Shown: positions 7,679 through 17,230, numbered from the stretch's first letter. The stretch: 39,063 bases of DNA from an uncultured Verrucomicrobiota bacterium (GCA_903825435.1 CAIKAP010000150.1:1-39063); one strand, 5' to 3'. Numbers and translations are program-made. The notes: generated by a model from the letters alone, not told the origin.

Positions 7679-8647
7679 TCATCGGTAGCCGTTGGGGTGG
7701 GCGCGCTGCCAGTTCCATGCACTCTCGATGATCGCCTCGATGTCGTCGTAGCGCGGTTCCCAGCCGAGCACCTTGCGGATCTTCTTGGAGTCGGCCACCA
7801 ACTTCGGCGGATCGCCTGGACGGCGCGGTTTCTTGACGACGGGAATGTCGTGACCTGTCACTTTGCGGGCGGCCTCGATGACTTGGAGCACGGAGTAGCC
7901 GGTGCCGCTGCCGAGGTTGAAGACATCGCTCTGCTCGCAGTTCAGCGCGAGCATGTGTGCCTGTGCGAGATCAAGGATGTGGATGTAGTCGCGGATGCAG
8001 GTGCCGTCCTTGGTCGGATAATCGGTACCGAACAGTTCGACGTGCGGCTTCAGCCGCAACGCGACCTTCAACACGTTCGGAATGAGGTGCGTCTCCTGCC
8101 AGTGGTGTTCGCCATACCGCTGCGACGCGCCTGCGGCGTTAAAGTAGCGGAGGCAGACGTATTGGAGCTTGTGGATTTTGCCGAACCATTCAAGAATCTT
8201 CTCGAACATGAGCTTGGATTCGCCGTAGGGATTGATCGGCTCTTTCGGCAGGTCTTCGCGCAGCGGTATTTTGTCGGGCATACCAAAAATGGCGCAGGTC
8301 GAGGAAAAGACGAACTTACTGACACCGGATTGAACGCAGGCCTCCAACAGGTTCACACCGTTGCCAACATTGTTGCGGAAATATTTCGCCGGGTTCGTCA
8401 TGCTTTCTGGCACGATCGCGTTGGCAGCAAAGTGCATGACAGCCTCGGGGCGCAATTGCTCCATCGCGCTGAACAGAAACGCGCGGTCGCCGAGGTCGCC
8501 CTCGATGAACGTGGCACGCGAATCCACCGCTTGGCGATGGCCCTCGCTGAGGTTATCGAATACATACACTTGGTGACGCGCATTGAGTAATTCCTCGACG
8601 CAGATGCTGCCAATGTACCCGGCTCCGCCTGTGACGAAAATTTTCAT
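7679..8647 (-). CDS. galE: UDP-glucose 4-epimerase
   Basis: This 322-residue enzyme interconverts UDP-glucose and UDP-galactose, feeding galactose use and surface-polysaccharide precursors in the cytoplasm. It begins MKIFVTGGAGYIGSICVEEL with the NAD-binding GxxGxxG. FSSTCAIFG carries the catalytic Ser/Thr and NPYGESKLMFE gives the Tyr-x-x-x-Lys pair. RYFNAAGA and FNLGSGTGYSVLQVI follow as in the family. Length is at the short end of normal. The stop lies about 17 bases from the end of the restriction-modification fragment. It is divergent from the 8717 gene over 69 bases. Confidence 0.95.
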   Translation of the reverse strand: MKIFVTGGAGYIGSICVEELLNARHQVYVFDNLSEGHRQAVDSRATFIEGDLGDRAFLFSAMEQLRPEAVMHFAANAIVPESMTNPAKYFRNNVGNGVNLLEACVQSGVSKFVFSSTCAIFGMPDKIPLREDLPKEPINPYGESKLMFEKILEWFGKIHKLQYVCLRYFNAAGASQRYGEHHWQETHLIPNVLKVALRLKPHVELFGTDYPTKDGTCIRDYIHILDLAQAHMLALNCEQSDVFNLGSGTGYSVLQVIEAARKVTGHDIPVVKKPRRPGDPPKLVADSKKIRKVLGWEPRYDDIEAIIESAWNWQRAHPNGYR

Positions 8648-8716
8648 ACTTCTATGCTAACGTCGCAGCAACACCGGCGCAAGCCTGCATTGACCCGCCC
8701 ACGGCGGCACGCTACG

Positions 8717-10168
8717 ATGTCGCTTGTGAAAATCCTCCGCTGGATTGGAATCGGGTTAGGAATCCTCATCGGATTGCCGTCGTTGTTCCTCATCGAGGAA
8801 AACATGCGCGGGCGATTCCTTCTGCACCGCTACCTGAATGAACTCCGTGCCCGCAGCGAGAAACTCACCGTCGCCGAGCTGGCACCGCCGCCACCGCCGA
8901 CGGAAGGCAACGGCGCGCCCGCCTTCTTCGCCGCCGCCAGACAACTCGATGGCCTGAAAAAACAATGCCCGGTGGCTGGCGACTCCGGCTTCGCCTTCGG
9001 TCTCCACGTCCCGGATGGTCGCGCCATCGTCAAATACCGGCTGGAACAACTTTACACCTCCAAGCGCACGAACACTTGGCGCGACCTCACCAACGAACTT
9101 GCTCTCGCAGCCGCGCCGCTGGACGATCTCAAACGCGCGCTGCAACAGCCGGTGTTGTCGCAGCCGATTGACTACAGTCGCGGTTTTGCCGCCGCTCCCT
9201 TCACTAATTTCAGCATCATCCGTGGTTCCGTCCGTTGGTTGTCCTGGTCCACCATCAACGACCTGCACAATGGCAACCTTGATGCCGCCACGGATGACAT
9301 CACCACTATCGTTTCCACCACGAGATTGCTCAAGGATGACCGCTTGCTGATTTCCGAACTCGTTCGCATGACAATCGCCAGAATCGGATTGGAGAATACC
9401 TGGCAAGCATTACAGGCCGATGGCTGGAACGATGCTCAGCTCGCACGACTCCAGCAAACTTGGCAAACAGTTGGCTTTTCTGACGCATTACTTTGCGCCT
9501 TGGAAATGGAACGAAATATGATCGCACTGGAATTTGAAAAGGTTCGGAGAGAAAATTTCTCACTCGACGCTCTGGTAGAAATGTCAGGCGATCAAATTAT
9601 GCGGCAGGTCATGTTTGCCGAATTTCCATCGTTTTGTCGTCTGCTAGCATGGCGACTGGCATGGACGCATTTGGATGAATTCCACGCTTTCCGCAAGACG
9701 CAATCTGCTCTTGATAAAATCTGCATTGCCGCCTCTCATCAACAACAAGTCAGCGAAACGAACGAACAACCCGACGATTATCGGTTGTTATTCTCCCGTT
9801 TTGTCGGCGACATCAGCTTCCGCGTTTTTCAAAACGTCTGCCGAACCGAAACCCACCGCGAGATGATGCTGGCGGCGATTGCGATCAAGCGATACCAACT
9901 CCGACACGGGAAGTTGCCGTCGTCGTTGCACGCATTAGCGCCGGAGTTCATGCCGTCTCTGCCACACGACTGGATGGATGGCAAGCCGTTGCGTTACCGC
10001 GTCAATACCGACGGCACATTTACGCTCTACTCTGTCGGCGATGATGGCGTTGACAACGGCGGCGAACCATCGGGCGAACAAAACATGTGGCGCTCTCGCG
10101 ACGCCGTTTGGCTGCAGCCCGCCACGGCGGAGGAAGTCGCCGACGCACTCCGCAAGAAGGGGCGTTGA
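8717..10168 (+). CDS. Membrane-anchored protein of unknown function
   Basis: This 483-residue protein starts MSLVKILRWIGIGLGILIGL, a single N-terminal membrane anchor. I chose ATG 8717 because it sits right before the hydrophobic segment; an in-frame ATG at 8654 would place 21 Arg-rich residues in front and lie 7 bases from galE's start. The body is largely alpha-helical without a recognised domain. The C-terminus has LRHGKLPSSLHALAPEF, DWMDGKPLRYRVNTDG and TLYSVGDDGVDNGGE, a motif shared with pseudopilin-like and other PVC exported proteins. In the centre (about 9440-9850) the GC content falls, so that part may have a different history. It ends 4 bases before the transporter gene. Confidence 0.75.
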   Translation: MSLVKILRWIGIGLGILIGLPSLFLIEENMRGRFLLHRYLNELRARSEKLTVAELAPPPPPTEGNGAPAFFAAARQLDGLKKQCPVAGDSGFAFGLHVPDGRAIVKYRLEQLYTSKRTNTWRDLTNELALAAAPLDDLKRALQQPVLSQPIDYSRGFAAAPFTNFSIIRGSVRWLSWSTINDLHNGNLDAATDDITTIVSTTRLLKDDRLLISELVRMTIARIGLENTWQALQADGWNDAQLARLQQTWQTVGFSDALLCALEMERNMIALEFEKVRRENFSLDALVEMSGDQIMRQVMFAEFPSFCRLLAWRLAWTHLDEFHAFRKTQSALDKICIAASHQQQVSETNEQPDDYRLLFSRFVGDISFRVFQNVCRTETHREMMLAAIAIKRYQLRHGKLPSSLHALAPEFMPSLPHDWMDGKPLRYRVNTDGTFTLYSVGDDGVDNGGEPSGEQNMWRSRDAVWLQPATAEEVADALRKKGR

Positions 10169-10172
10169 TTTT

Positions 10173-11165
10173 ATGGCGCACGTTGTCCTGTTGAAGATCG
10201 CGATGGTGTTTATCGTCATCCTGCTCGGATGGCTGGCGCGGCGGCGCGGTTACCTCGCGAACGAAACGATGAGCGTGATGAACCGGTTTGTCTTGGACAT
10301 CGCGTTTCCCGCGCTAGTGTTCACACAAATGCTACGAACGGTGGACGCCGGCACGCTGCGGGAAGGTTGGTATCTGCCGTTGTTGTCGGCGGGCCTGATT
10401 GTACTGGCGTGGCTGGTCGCGTTGGCGACTGCGCCGTTGTTTACCAACGGTAAGGAAGGGGGCACTTTCATTTTCTGTGTGGCGATCCCTAATTGGGTCT
10501 TCCTCCCGCTGCCTATCGCCGATGCGCTCTACGGCGACGATGGCGTGCGCGTGATCCTGTTGTGCAACGTCGGCGCGCAATTGGTGCTCTGGTCGCTTGG
10601 CGTCTGGATTCTGCACGCGCACCTCACGCCACGCCTGGCGTTACGCCAAATCATCACCAACCCGGGTCTCATCGCTACCATCGCCGGCATTGTCGCGGCA
10701 CTGCTGGTTCCCTCATCGCGCCACTGGGAAACGCTGCGCCCAGCCGACGTCAGCGGCTTGAACTTTGCCGCCGGTGCGGCGGTGCAGGCGCTGGCGTTGG
10801 TCGGTAGCCTGACGATTCCGCTGCAACTCCTCGTCATCGGGGCGCAACTCGGCGGCATGGTTTCAAAAATCCACAAGCCGTCACGTGCGTTGGTCGGTGT
10901 GTTGGTAACGCGCTTACTGATCGCGCCTGCCGTGACGCTGCTCCTGTCGTGGCTGGTGATACAAACGGGGTTGCACCTGCCAGACACGGCGCGTTATTGC
11001 ATCTATCTGATTGCCTCAATGCCGGTGGCTATTTCTGCCGCGTTGTTCACCGATCGGTATGGGGGCGACATCGAGCTTGGGGCACAAGGCATCTTTTACA
11101 GCACCTTCTTCAGTGTTCTGAGCGTGCCGTTCTTCTTCTACTTGATTCAGAATTTCGGCTTGTAA
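10173..11165 (+). CDS. AEC family (auxin efflux carrier-like) transporter
   Basis: This 330-residue inner-membrane protein has about ten hydrophobic segments in the 5+5 arrangement of the AEC/BASS fold. Recognisable parts are MVFIVILLGWLARRRGYL, LDIAFPALVFTQML and, in the second half, PVAISAALFTDRYGGD, the usual AEC segment before the last helix. Bacterial members carry small dicarboxylates or related anions; the substrate is not predictable here. ATG at 10173 is preferred because the first helix begins there and the previous stop is only 4 bases upstream; the frame stays open to 9978 but that part overlaps the previous gene. Its end overlaps the convergent lipoprotein gene by 19 bases. Confidence 0.9.
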   Translation: MAHVVLLKIAMVFIVILLGWLARRRGYLANETMSVMNRFVLDIAFPALVFTQMLRTVDAGTLREGWYLPLLSAGLIVLAWLVALATAPLFTNGKEGGTFIFCVAIPNWVFLPLPIADALYGDDGVRVILLCNVGAQLVLWSLGVWILHAHLTPRLALRQIITNPGLIATIAGIVAALLVPSSRHWETLRPADVSGLNFAAGAAVQALALVGSLTIPLQLLVIGAQLGGMVSKIHKPSRALVGVLVTRLLIAPAVTLLLSWLVIQTGLHLPDTARYCIYLIASMPVAISAALFTDRYGGDIELGAQGIFYSTFFSVLSVPFFFYLIQNFGL

Positions 11166-11587
11166 GCGCCTTTGGTATCTGTGTGAAACTCGACTTGAAC
11201 GACAGTTCCTTCACGGAACGAGATTGTCACCATCTGGCTTTTGGGCATCTTCAGATATGCCCAACCGTTGTATAATTTCCACACAACCCAGCTTTCCACC
11301 TTTTCGCTCGTGGCGTCCACCATCTGCTTCTGAATATCCTTCACATCAAGATGAATAGATGCCAGTACCTGATTCTTGGCCATTCCAACCAGCACGAGGC
11401 GGTCATCCACGGCCTCGCGGATTTCCTTCGGCCATGTGGGGTACTCTTTCTTGCGGATATCCGCGTTCGGATCAGGCACAGAACTATCTCCTATCCCATA
11501 AAAGAAATCGCGCAAGCCGGGGCGCGGATCCCAGATCTCACACCCGCCGGCTAGGACGGCAAGCAAAACAAGCAGAACGACTTTCAT
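11147..11587 (-). CDS. Small lipoprotein of unknown function
   Basis: This 146-residue protein has a short signal with a lipobox LAGGC, lipidated at Cys16, so it is probably held in the inner or outer membrane facing the periplasm. The mature part has YPTWPKEIREAVDDRLVLVGM and KNQVLASIHLDVKDIQKQ, and ends with strands (WVVWKLYNGWAYLKMP; TISFREGTVVQVEFHTD). The latter resembles the BamE/SmpA-like pattern, in which a helix pair ahead of a short beta sheet ends with a W-Y-strand-F layout; I rate that only as possible. It ends convergent with the transporter gene, overlapping 19 bases, and lies 8 bases downstream of the SDR gene on the same strand. Confidence 0.8.
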   Translation of the reverse strand: MKVVLLVLLAVLAGGCEIWDPRPGLRDFFYGIGDSSVPDPNADIRKKEYPTWPKEIREAVDDRLVLVGMAKNQVLASIHLDVKDIQKQMVDATSEKVESWVVWKLYNGWAYLKMPKSQMVTISFREGTVVQVEFHTDTKGAYKPKF

Positions 11588-11595
11588 GGCTTAAT

Positions 11596-12354
11596 CTAGC
11601 TCATTTCCTGACCGCCGGTTACGCTGAGGGCAATGCCGGTGATGTAGTTGGATTGCTCGGAGGCGAGGAAGATGACGGCATTACAGATGTCGTCGTAGCT
11701 ACAACCGCGCTTCATCGGCACCTGGTTCATGTAGGTCTGGCGAACGTCGTCAATATTCTTTGCGCCGGGCACCTTACCGGCCTTGAGATACTGGACGAAG
11801 AGGCCCTTAGCCTGATCGGTCCAGAGCGGCGAGTCCAGCAGATTTCCGGGACAGATGGCATTGCAGCGGATGCCGTGTGGCGCCATCTCCAGCGCAACAC
11901 TCTGGACAAGACCGATGCCGCCGAATTTGCTGGCGGCGTAGGCGCTGTTGGCGGCGCTGCCTTTCTTGCCGCTCTTGGAGTTGATCTGGATGATCGATCC
12001 GCTCTTACGCGGCTTCATCACCCGACAGGCGTGTTTCATCGTTAGGAAATTTCCGAACAGGTTCACGTTCATCACCGCCCGCCATTTCTCGGCGTCAGCC
12101 TCTGCGATCGGCTCGGCGATAAGGATGGCGGCATTGGCCACGACGATGTCCACGCGGCTGAATTGTTTCACCGCCCGGTCGAACAACGCCTTCATGTCTT
12201 CTTCCCTTGTCACGTCCACCGACACGTCGAGTCCCTTCACGTCGGCAGGCACAACGCGCGCCCCATCGGCGGTGAGGCGTTGGCAGATGGCCGCGCCAAG
12301 ACCTTGCGCGGCGCCGGTAACGATGGCAATTTTGTCCTGAAGTGCTGGAGTCAT
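11596..12354 (-). CDS. SDR oxidoreductase, sorbitol-6-phosphate 2-dehydrogenase-like
   Basis: This 252-residue NAD(P)-dependent dehydrogenase is of classical short-chain type. The cofactor motif is TGAAQGLG at residues 14-21, NAAI follows, and the catalytic Ser-Tyr-Lys set is given by NSKSGKKGSAANSAYAASKF. RCNAICPGNLLDSPLW and VPMKRGCSYDDICNAVIF match the sorbitol-6-phosphate 2-dehydrogenase branch better than other SDRs, so it may oxidise a polyol (phosphate) to a ketose (phosphate). The substrate is inferred by family likeness and no sugar phosphotransferase genes are nearby. It shares a 74-base divergent region with the beta-propeller gene and leads into the lipoprotein gene. Confidence 0.85.
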   Translation of the reverse strand: MTPALQDKIAIVTGAAQGLGAAICQRLTADGARVVPADVKGLDVSVDVTREEDMKALFDRAVKQFSRVDIVVANAAILIAEPIAEADAEKWRAVMNVNLFGNFLTMKHACRVMKPRKSGSIIQINSKSGKKGSAANSAYAASKFGGIGLVQSVALEMAPHGIRCNAICPGNLLDSPLWTDQAKGLFVQYLKAGKVPGAKNIDDVRQTYMNQVPMKRGCSYDDICNAVIFLASEQSNYITGIALSVTGGQEMS

Positions 12355-12428
12355 GTGTATTGTTTGCCAAGTCTACCGCACATCGTCAAGCCTTGCCAGC
12401 CAGAGCAAACACGGCTACAAGAGCGCGT

Positions 12429-13625
12429 ATGTTTGGTTTTTTGTTTCTCTTGTTGGCCGCCGTGCCGTGGACACAGTTCCGCGGACCGAATGGCCAGGGC
12501 GACACCGGTGACGCAAATCTTCCGTTGACATGGAGCGAGCGCGATAACATCGCCTGGAAAACGCCTCTTCCCGGCAAAGGCTGGTCCTCGCCTGTCGTTT
12601 GCGGCAACCAAGCGTGGATGACCGCCGCAACCGACGACGGGCACGCGCTCCACGCGCTCGCCGTCACGCTCGACACCGGTAAGCTAGTGCACGACGTGAC
12701 AGTGTTCCGTCGGGCTGAGCCGGTACTTATACACTCCAAGAACAGCCATGCTTCACCAACGCCGTTGATCGAGCCGGGGCGCGTCTATGTCAACTTCGGG
12801 ACCGCCGGCACGGCTTGCCTCGACACAAGGACGGGCACTGTTCTCTGGCGCAACGATGCGTTGAGACTCAATCATCTCGTTGGCCCCGGCAGTTCGCCGA
12901 TTCTTTATCGCAATCTCATCATCCTCAACTGTGACGGCACCAACACCCAATTCGTCGCAGCGCTCGATAAACAGACCGGAAAACTTGCTTGGAAAACGAA
13001 ACGCTCCGGCACACTCAACGACAACCCTGATCTCCAAAAAGCTTACAGCACCTGCGCTATCGCTTCCGTTGCCGGCAAAGACCACCTTATCAGTCTTGGC
13101 GCCGATTGGGTCTACGGGTACAACCCACTCACCGGCAAGGAACTCTGGAGGAGCGGATTCAAGGGGTTCTCTAACGTGCCGATCCCGATCCTCGGCGACG
13201 ATCTCATCTACATCTGCACCGGCTTCGGTCGTCCACGCATCTGGGCCATTCGCCCCGACAACACTACCGTCATCTGGAAGTACGAGAAGCCGTCACCGGC
13301 GATTCCCTCGCCGTTGCGGGTCGGCGACGGGCTATATTTTGTCACAGAGAGCGGCGTCGCCGTTTGCCTCGACGCGCGAACGGGAGCCGAGCGTTGGCGC
13401 GAGGTATTGCGCGGTGCCCACGCCGCGTCGCCGCTGCACAACCGAGGGCAGATTTACTTCTTCAGCGAGAAAGGCAAGACGACCGTTGTGGCCGCATCGC
13501 CACAGTTCAAGCTACTCGGAACCAGCCAACTCGACGGGGCCATCATGGCCACGCCCGCCGTCGCCGACAACGCGTTTATTTTGCGCACCGATTCAGCGCT
13601 ATATCGCATCGAGCAACGCCGTTAA
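12429..13625 (+). CDS. Secreted PQQ-like beta-propeller protein
   Basis: This 398-residue protein has a short signal (MFGFLFLLLAAVPW) and then TQFRGPNGQGDTGD, the standard opening of PVC outer-membrane or periplasmic PQQ-like propeller proteins. Repeats with the blade signature follow: TGTVLWRNDA, TGKLAWKTKRSG, TGKELWRSGFKG, TGAERWREVLRG, each about 45-60 residues apart. No quinoprotein dehydrogenase catalytic residues are evident, so it is probably a scaffold or binding protein rather than an enzyme. ATG 12429 is chosen because the signal starts there; an upstream ATG at 12342 would overlap the SDR start. It ends 28 bases before the convergent oxidoreductase. Confidence 0.88.
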   Translation: MFGFLFLLLAAVPWTQFRGPNGQGDTGDANLPLTWSERDNIAWKTPLPGKGWSSPVVCGNQAWMTAATDDGHALHALAVTLDTGKLVHDVTVFRRAEPVLIHSKNSHASPTPLIEPGRVYVNFGTAGTACLDTRTGTVLWRNDALRLNHLVGPGSSPILYRNLIILNCDGTNTQFVAALDKQTGKLAWKTKRSGTLNDNPDLQKAYSTCAIASVAGKDHLISLGADWVYGYNPLTGKELWRSGFKGFSNVPIPILGDDLIYICTGFGRPRIWAIRPDNTTVIWKYEKPSPAIPSPLRVGDGLYFVTESGVAVCLDARTGAERWREVLRGAHAASPLHNRGQIYFFSEKGKTTVVAASPQFKLLGTSQLDGAIMATPAVADNAFILRTDSALYRIEQRR

Positions 13626-13653
13626 GTCACGCCCCTCAGGCAGAGCGCCGCAG

Positions 13654-15006
13654 CTACCGCAATGAACGGCTGATGTGGTAGGCCTGCATGATGGTGCTGT
13701 ACTTGGTGAGCATGTTGGGCACTTCCCACTCGGTCATCTTGCCGGCGGCGAGGAAGCCGAGGTATCGCTCGGCGACCTGGGCGAAATGGGCTTCGTGGCC
13801 GTTCTTGTAATGATCGGGGATGATGACTTCCCAGCCACAGGCGCATTTGGTTACGTCCACGCCGGGAATGCGGGCGTTGATCTTGGTGATGGCAAGGCGG
13901 AGGGCGCGCTCGAATTCGGCGTCGGAGAGTTTGGTGCGTTTCTCGACGTAGAGGGTAGGTTTGTAGTTCTGTTCCTTGCCCTGGCGGATGACGAGGGCGG
14001 CTTTGGTGCCGCGCATGAGGGAGAAATGGGTGTCGCCAGTGCCGGGCGGGGCCTCGAAACGCCATTCGACGGAGACCTTGGCGTGAACGCCGCGGAGTGA
14101 GTAGATGAAGTCGCCGTTGGAGTAGATGTGGATGGCGCCGTCTTTGCCGACGGACGGTTTTAGGTAGTCGGGGAACTCGGCGAGCTTGGTGGCGCGCTGG
14201 AATTGTTCGGGCGTGATGGCGGTGGTCCAGCGTTTGGCGTAGAGGACCTGAGCCTCGCGGTGAGGCAACGCCTGGTCGGGGAAACATTCCCACTGGATGA
14301 GGTCGGTAAGATGCGTGGTGACGTCCACGATGGCTTCGCCCTGTTGTTTGACGTCGAAGAACCACGGCGGACGGATGAGCGGCTTGCCGGCGACTTCCTT
14401 GAAGAAATGGTGGACGCTGATCTTGGTGATGGCGGGGTCGTCGGGCGTGCCGGTGTCGAGGACGCCGAAGACGGTGGGTTGCATGGAGAGTTCGCGCTGG
14501 AGGATGGTGGTGATCTCGTGGCGCTCGGTCATGATGTCGAGGAGGAACACGCCGCGGCGGCGCGCTTCGATGAAGGCTCGCTCGATGAGATCGAAGTCGG
14601 CGGGGTTGATGGCCATCGGTTTATCGGCGAGAACGTTCAGACCGGCCTCGATGCAAGCGAGGATGTAGTGGGCTTTCTTGGCGTTATTGCCGGAGATGAC
14701 GACGACGTTGCCGGCTTTGTCCTTGATCATCTTCTCGAGGAAGTCGGGGCCGGTGTAGACTTCTTCTTCCCAGCGGGTCGGGCTGTCGGCGCGGGTGTTG
14801 AAGAGTTCGATGCGTTTGAGGTGCTGTTCGAGGTCGGGGCCGCCGGGGGAATAGACGTGGACGACGGGGTTGACCTGCGGGAACATCTTTTTCTGGACGA
14901 GCGATGCGTGGAAGTGGCCGGGGTCGAGTGTGATCAACCGTACTTCTTTGATTTCGGTGGCGAGTGTTGGCATGGCGATGAGTGTGGCGAGGAGTATGGT
15001 TTTCAT
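13654..15006 (-). CDS. Exported Gfo/Idh/MocA-type oxidoreductase, second of pair
   Basis: This 450-residue protein starts with a Sec-type signal (MKTILLATLIAMPTLA). The Rossmann region lacks the clean GxGxxG of the family, beginning VRLITLDPGHFHASLVQKK instead, but VVVISGNNAKKAHYILACIE and AGLNVLADKPMAINPADFDL match the cofactor-side strand and the conserved EKP/DKP motif. The C-terminal half (KISVHHFFKEVAGKPLI onward) matches the putative-oxidoreductase C-terminal domain seen in PVC bacteria. Sec export with an NAD(P)-type fold is unusual, because the cofactor is cytoplasmic; either it binds cofactor tightly before export or has lost catalysis. It is coupled to the upstream oxidoreductase by a one-base TGATG overlap. 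Confidence 0.85.
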   Translation of the reverse strand: MKTILLATLIAMPTLATEIKEVRLITLDPGHFHASLVQKKMFPQVNPVVHVYSPGGPDLEQHLKRIELFNTRADSPTRWEEEVYTGPDFLEKMIKDKAGNVVVISGNNAKKAHYILACIEAGLNVLADKPMAINPADFDLIERAFIEARRRGVFLLDIMTERHEITTILQRELSMQPTVFGVLDTGTPDDPAITKISVHHFFKEVAGKPLIRPPWFFDVKQQGEAIVDVTTHLTDLIQWECFPDQALPHREAQVLYAKRWTTAITPEQFQRATKLAEFPDYLKPSVGKDGAIHIYSNGDFIYSLRGVHAKVSVEWRFEAPPGTGDTHFSLMRGTKAALVIRQGKEQNYKPTLYVEKRTKLSDAEFERALRLAITKINARIPGVDVTKCACGWEVIIPDHYKNGHEAHFAQVAERYLGFLAAGKMTEWEVPNMLTKYSTIMQAYHISRSLR

Positions 15007-16406
15007 CAGGCTTTCTTGATGTTGTCAACGCCGTACGGCTTGCGTTGCGTGCGGGACCGCAGCGCGTTGGCGGCATCGTCGTTGACGAATTCTTCCTTTT
15101 CGGGGTTCCAGGCGAGTTTGCGTCCGAGTTTCATGGCGATCCAGCCGAGGCTGCAGGCGCTGCACGAACGGTGCGCCTGTTCCGGCGAGGTGGCGGCGGG
15201 TTTGCGGGTCTGGATGCTGGTGATCCAGTCGAGGTGATGGTCGCCCTTGGGGCTTTCGTGGAGATGTATGTCGGTCGCGCCGAGCGGCGTCCTAATGATG
15301 TCTTCCTTGCTGGCTTGAAGCGACTTGGCGGCTTTGCCTTTCGGGACCGGATCGCTGGCAGTGACTTTTTCCGCGCCGCGGGTGACGAAGATCCAACCGT
15401 CGGAGCCTTCAAAGCGGATGCCGTTGGTGAGCTTGTGGTCGATGATCATCGTGACGCCGTTGGCGTACTTGGCTTCGATGTGGTAGGGGCCGTGAACGTT
15501 CCAGAGACCGGTGGTCGGAAACTCGGCTTTGCCTTCGATGAAAATCGGGCCGGTGAGTTCGGTGTCCATGCCCCAGTGGGCGATGTCAACGTGGTGGGAA
15601 CCCCAGCCGGTGATCATGCCGAGGCAGTAGCTCTCGATGCGGAGCCAGCCGGGCCGGTCGCCGTAGCGTTTCTTCGGGTCCTTGTTCTGCGAGTGGACGC
15701 GGTCTTCGTTGTACGGCGCGACGGGTGTCTGGCCGAGCCACATGTCGTAGTTGAGGTTCGGCGGCACGGGTATCTCGTCGGTCTTGCCGCCGGATGGGTC
15801 GGTGGGCAGGCCGATTTTGACGGTGTGAAGTTTGCCGATGCGTCCGCTGCGGACGAGTTCGCAGGCGAGCCGGAACTGAGCGCCGGAACGTTGCTGGCTG
15901 CCGATTTGAAAAATGCGACTCTTGGCGCGGACGATGTCGCTGACGACACGGCCCTCGGTGATAGTCATCGAGAGCGGTTTTTGGACGTAAATGTCTTTGC
16001 CGGCTAGAACAGCCTCGACGACAGGCTGCGAATGCCAGTGGTCAGGCGTGCTGACGGCGATGGCGTCGATGTCGGGATTCTGCAATGCCTCGCGGTAGTC
16101 GCCGTAGGTCTTGACGGCGATTTCGATGTTTTTCTTCGCGTAGGTTTCCTCGACGTATTTTTTCGCGTCGGCCACGCGGATGGAGTCGAGGTCGCAGACG
16201 GCGATCATGCGGGCGGCGTCTTGTTTGAGGATGCCGGGCATGTCCATGCTGCGGCCGATACGGCCGCAACCGATCTGGAGGATGTTGATTTTCTTGCTCG
16301 GTGCGTCAGCGCCCAACACGCGCGATGGGATGATGCTGGGAAACACAAATGCGCCAGCGGCGCCGATCATGGAGGTCTTGAGAAATTCGCGGCGGGACTG
16401 TTTCAC
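15006..16406 (-). CDS. Tat-exported Gfo/Idh/MocA oxidoreductase
   Basis: This 466-residue protein carries a twin-arginine signal (KQSRREFLKTSMIGAAGAF). The NAD(P)-binding INILQIGCGRIGRSMDMPG, then AVCDLDS, VSTPDHWHSQPVVEAVLAG and DIYVQKPLSMTITEG (EKP position as QKP) are all typical of glycoside-related oxidoreductases of this family. Tat export allows folding with bound cofactor in the cytoplasm. I chose GTG at 16406 because the signal starts directly there and an AGGAG lies before it; the frame stays open to 16682 but that part is antisense-like sequence over the ThuA gene. The GTG overlaps the ThuA stop (GTGA). It probably acts on a sugar or polyol in the periplasm. Confidence 0.92.
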   Translation of the reverse strand: MKQSRREFLKTSMIGAAGAFVFPSIIPSRVLGADAPSKKINILQIGCGRIGRSMDMPGILKQDAARMIAVCDLDSIRVADAKKYVEETYAKKNIEIAVKTYGDYREALQNPDIDAIAVSTPDHWHSQPVVEAVLAGKDIYVQKPLSMTITEGRVVSDIVRAKSRIFQIGSQQRSGAQFRLACELVRSGRIGKLHTVKIGLPTDPSGGKTDEIPVPPNLNYDMWLGQTPVAPYNEDRVHSQNKDPKKRYGDRPGWLRIESYCLGMITGWGSHHVDIAHWGMDTELTGPIFIEGKAEFPTTGLWNVHGPYHIEAKYANGVTMIIDHKLTNGIRFEGSDGWIFVTRGAEKVTASDPVPKGKAAKSLQASKEDIIRTPLGATDIHLHESPKGDHHLDWITSIQTRKPAATSPEQAHRSCSACSLGWIAMKLGRKLAWNPEKEEFVNDDAANALRSRTQRKPYGVDNIKKA

Positions 16407-17182
16407 TCGGCTTTCTCCTGTTGGTTCATCGCCCAGCGGATGCCGCCGAGGATGTGTTTCTGGAGGTTGGGATCGGCGTAATGTTCCTTTTTGTGGCCGA
16501 GCGCGGTGTACCAAACGCGCGCGCCCTCGAACTCGTGGCACCACGCCAGCGGAATGCTGTCGGGCATCGCGTCGGCGAGTTGGCGCTGCTTGTCGGGCAT
16601 CTTCAGCGGCTTGATGTTGCCGGCGAGAAGCACGCGCAAGCCTTTCGGCTGCTCTTTCATCACGTAGAATTCGTCCTCCCACGGCCAGGTGTCACCGGGA
16701 AGGTCCGAGGTGGACGGATGGTTCTTGTCCACGACGTTGACGGTGAACTTCTGCAACGGCGCGTGAAACGAGAATGTGCCGCCGATCATCGCCCAGAACC
16801 ACGGCCATTTCCGCTCCGAGCCGGTCGCTGAATGGATGCCAACAAACCCGGCGCCGGCGCGGATGAAGCGCTGGAAGGCGGCTTTCTGGTCCTCGGTGGC
16901 GAACGCCTCGTTGTTGGAGTTGGCGAAGATGATGACGCGATACTGCTTGAGGTTGGTGTCGGTGAACACCTCGGGGTTGTCGGACGCATCGGTGGCGAAC
17001 CCGTTGTCCTTGCCGAGTTGCTGGAGCATCTCGGTGCATACGGCAATGTTGTCGTGGACGAAACCCTTGCCGGTGCTGACGTAGTTGCGTGTGTAGATGA
17101 GCACTTTGGGGTTCTCCGCGTGGCTGGAAACAGCGCCGACCTCCAGTGACGCCATGATGGCAAGCACAAACAGGTTTCGCAT
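16403..17182 (-). CDS. Exported ThuA-domain protein
   Basis: This 259-residue protein has a signal sequence (to about residue 22, SSHA) and a ThuA/trehalose-utilisation domain: PKVLIYTRNYVSTGKGFVHD, then NSNNEAFATEDQKAAFQRFI and AGFVGIHSATGSERKWPWFW, ending RVWYTALGHKKEHY. The class-I glutamine-amidotransferase-like fold is shared, but the conserved Cys is absent at the nucleophile position, as in ThuA proteins in general. ThuA proteins are found with Gfo/Idh/MocA dehydrogenases in disaccharide use. It heads the three-gene coupled set, with the next start inside its stop codon, and follows the NIPSNAP gene by 48 bases. Confidence 0.92.
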   Translation of the reverse strand: MRNLFVLAIMASLEVGAVSSHAENPKVLIYTRNYVSTGKGFVHDNIAVCTEMLQQLGKDNGFATDASDNPEVFTDTNLKQYRVIIFANSNNEAFATEDQKAAFQRFIRAGAGFVGIHSATGSERKWPWFWAMIGGTFSFHAPLQKFTVNVVDKNHPSTSDLPGDTWPWEDEFYVMKEQPKGLRVLLAGNIKPLKMPDKQRQLADAMPDSIPLAWCHEFEGARVWYTALGHKKEHYADPNLQKHILGGIRWAMNQQEKAE

Positions 17183-17230
17183 GGCCAGACTCCTACTGGA
17201 TTTTCTCCCTCAACTCAATACCGAACTGCA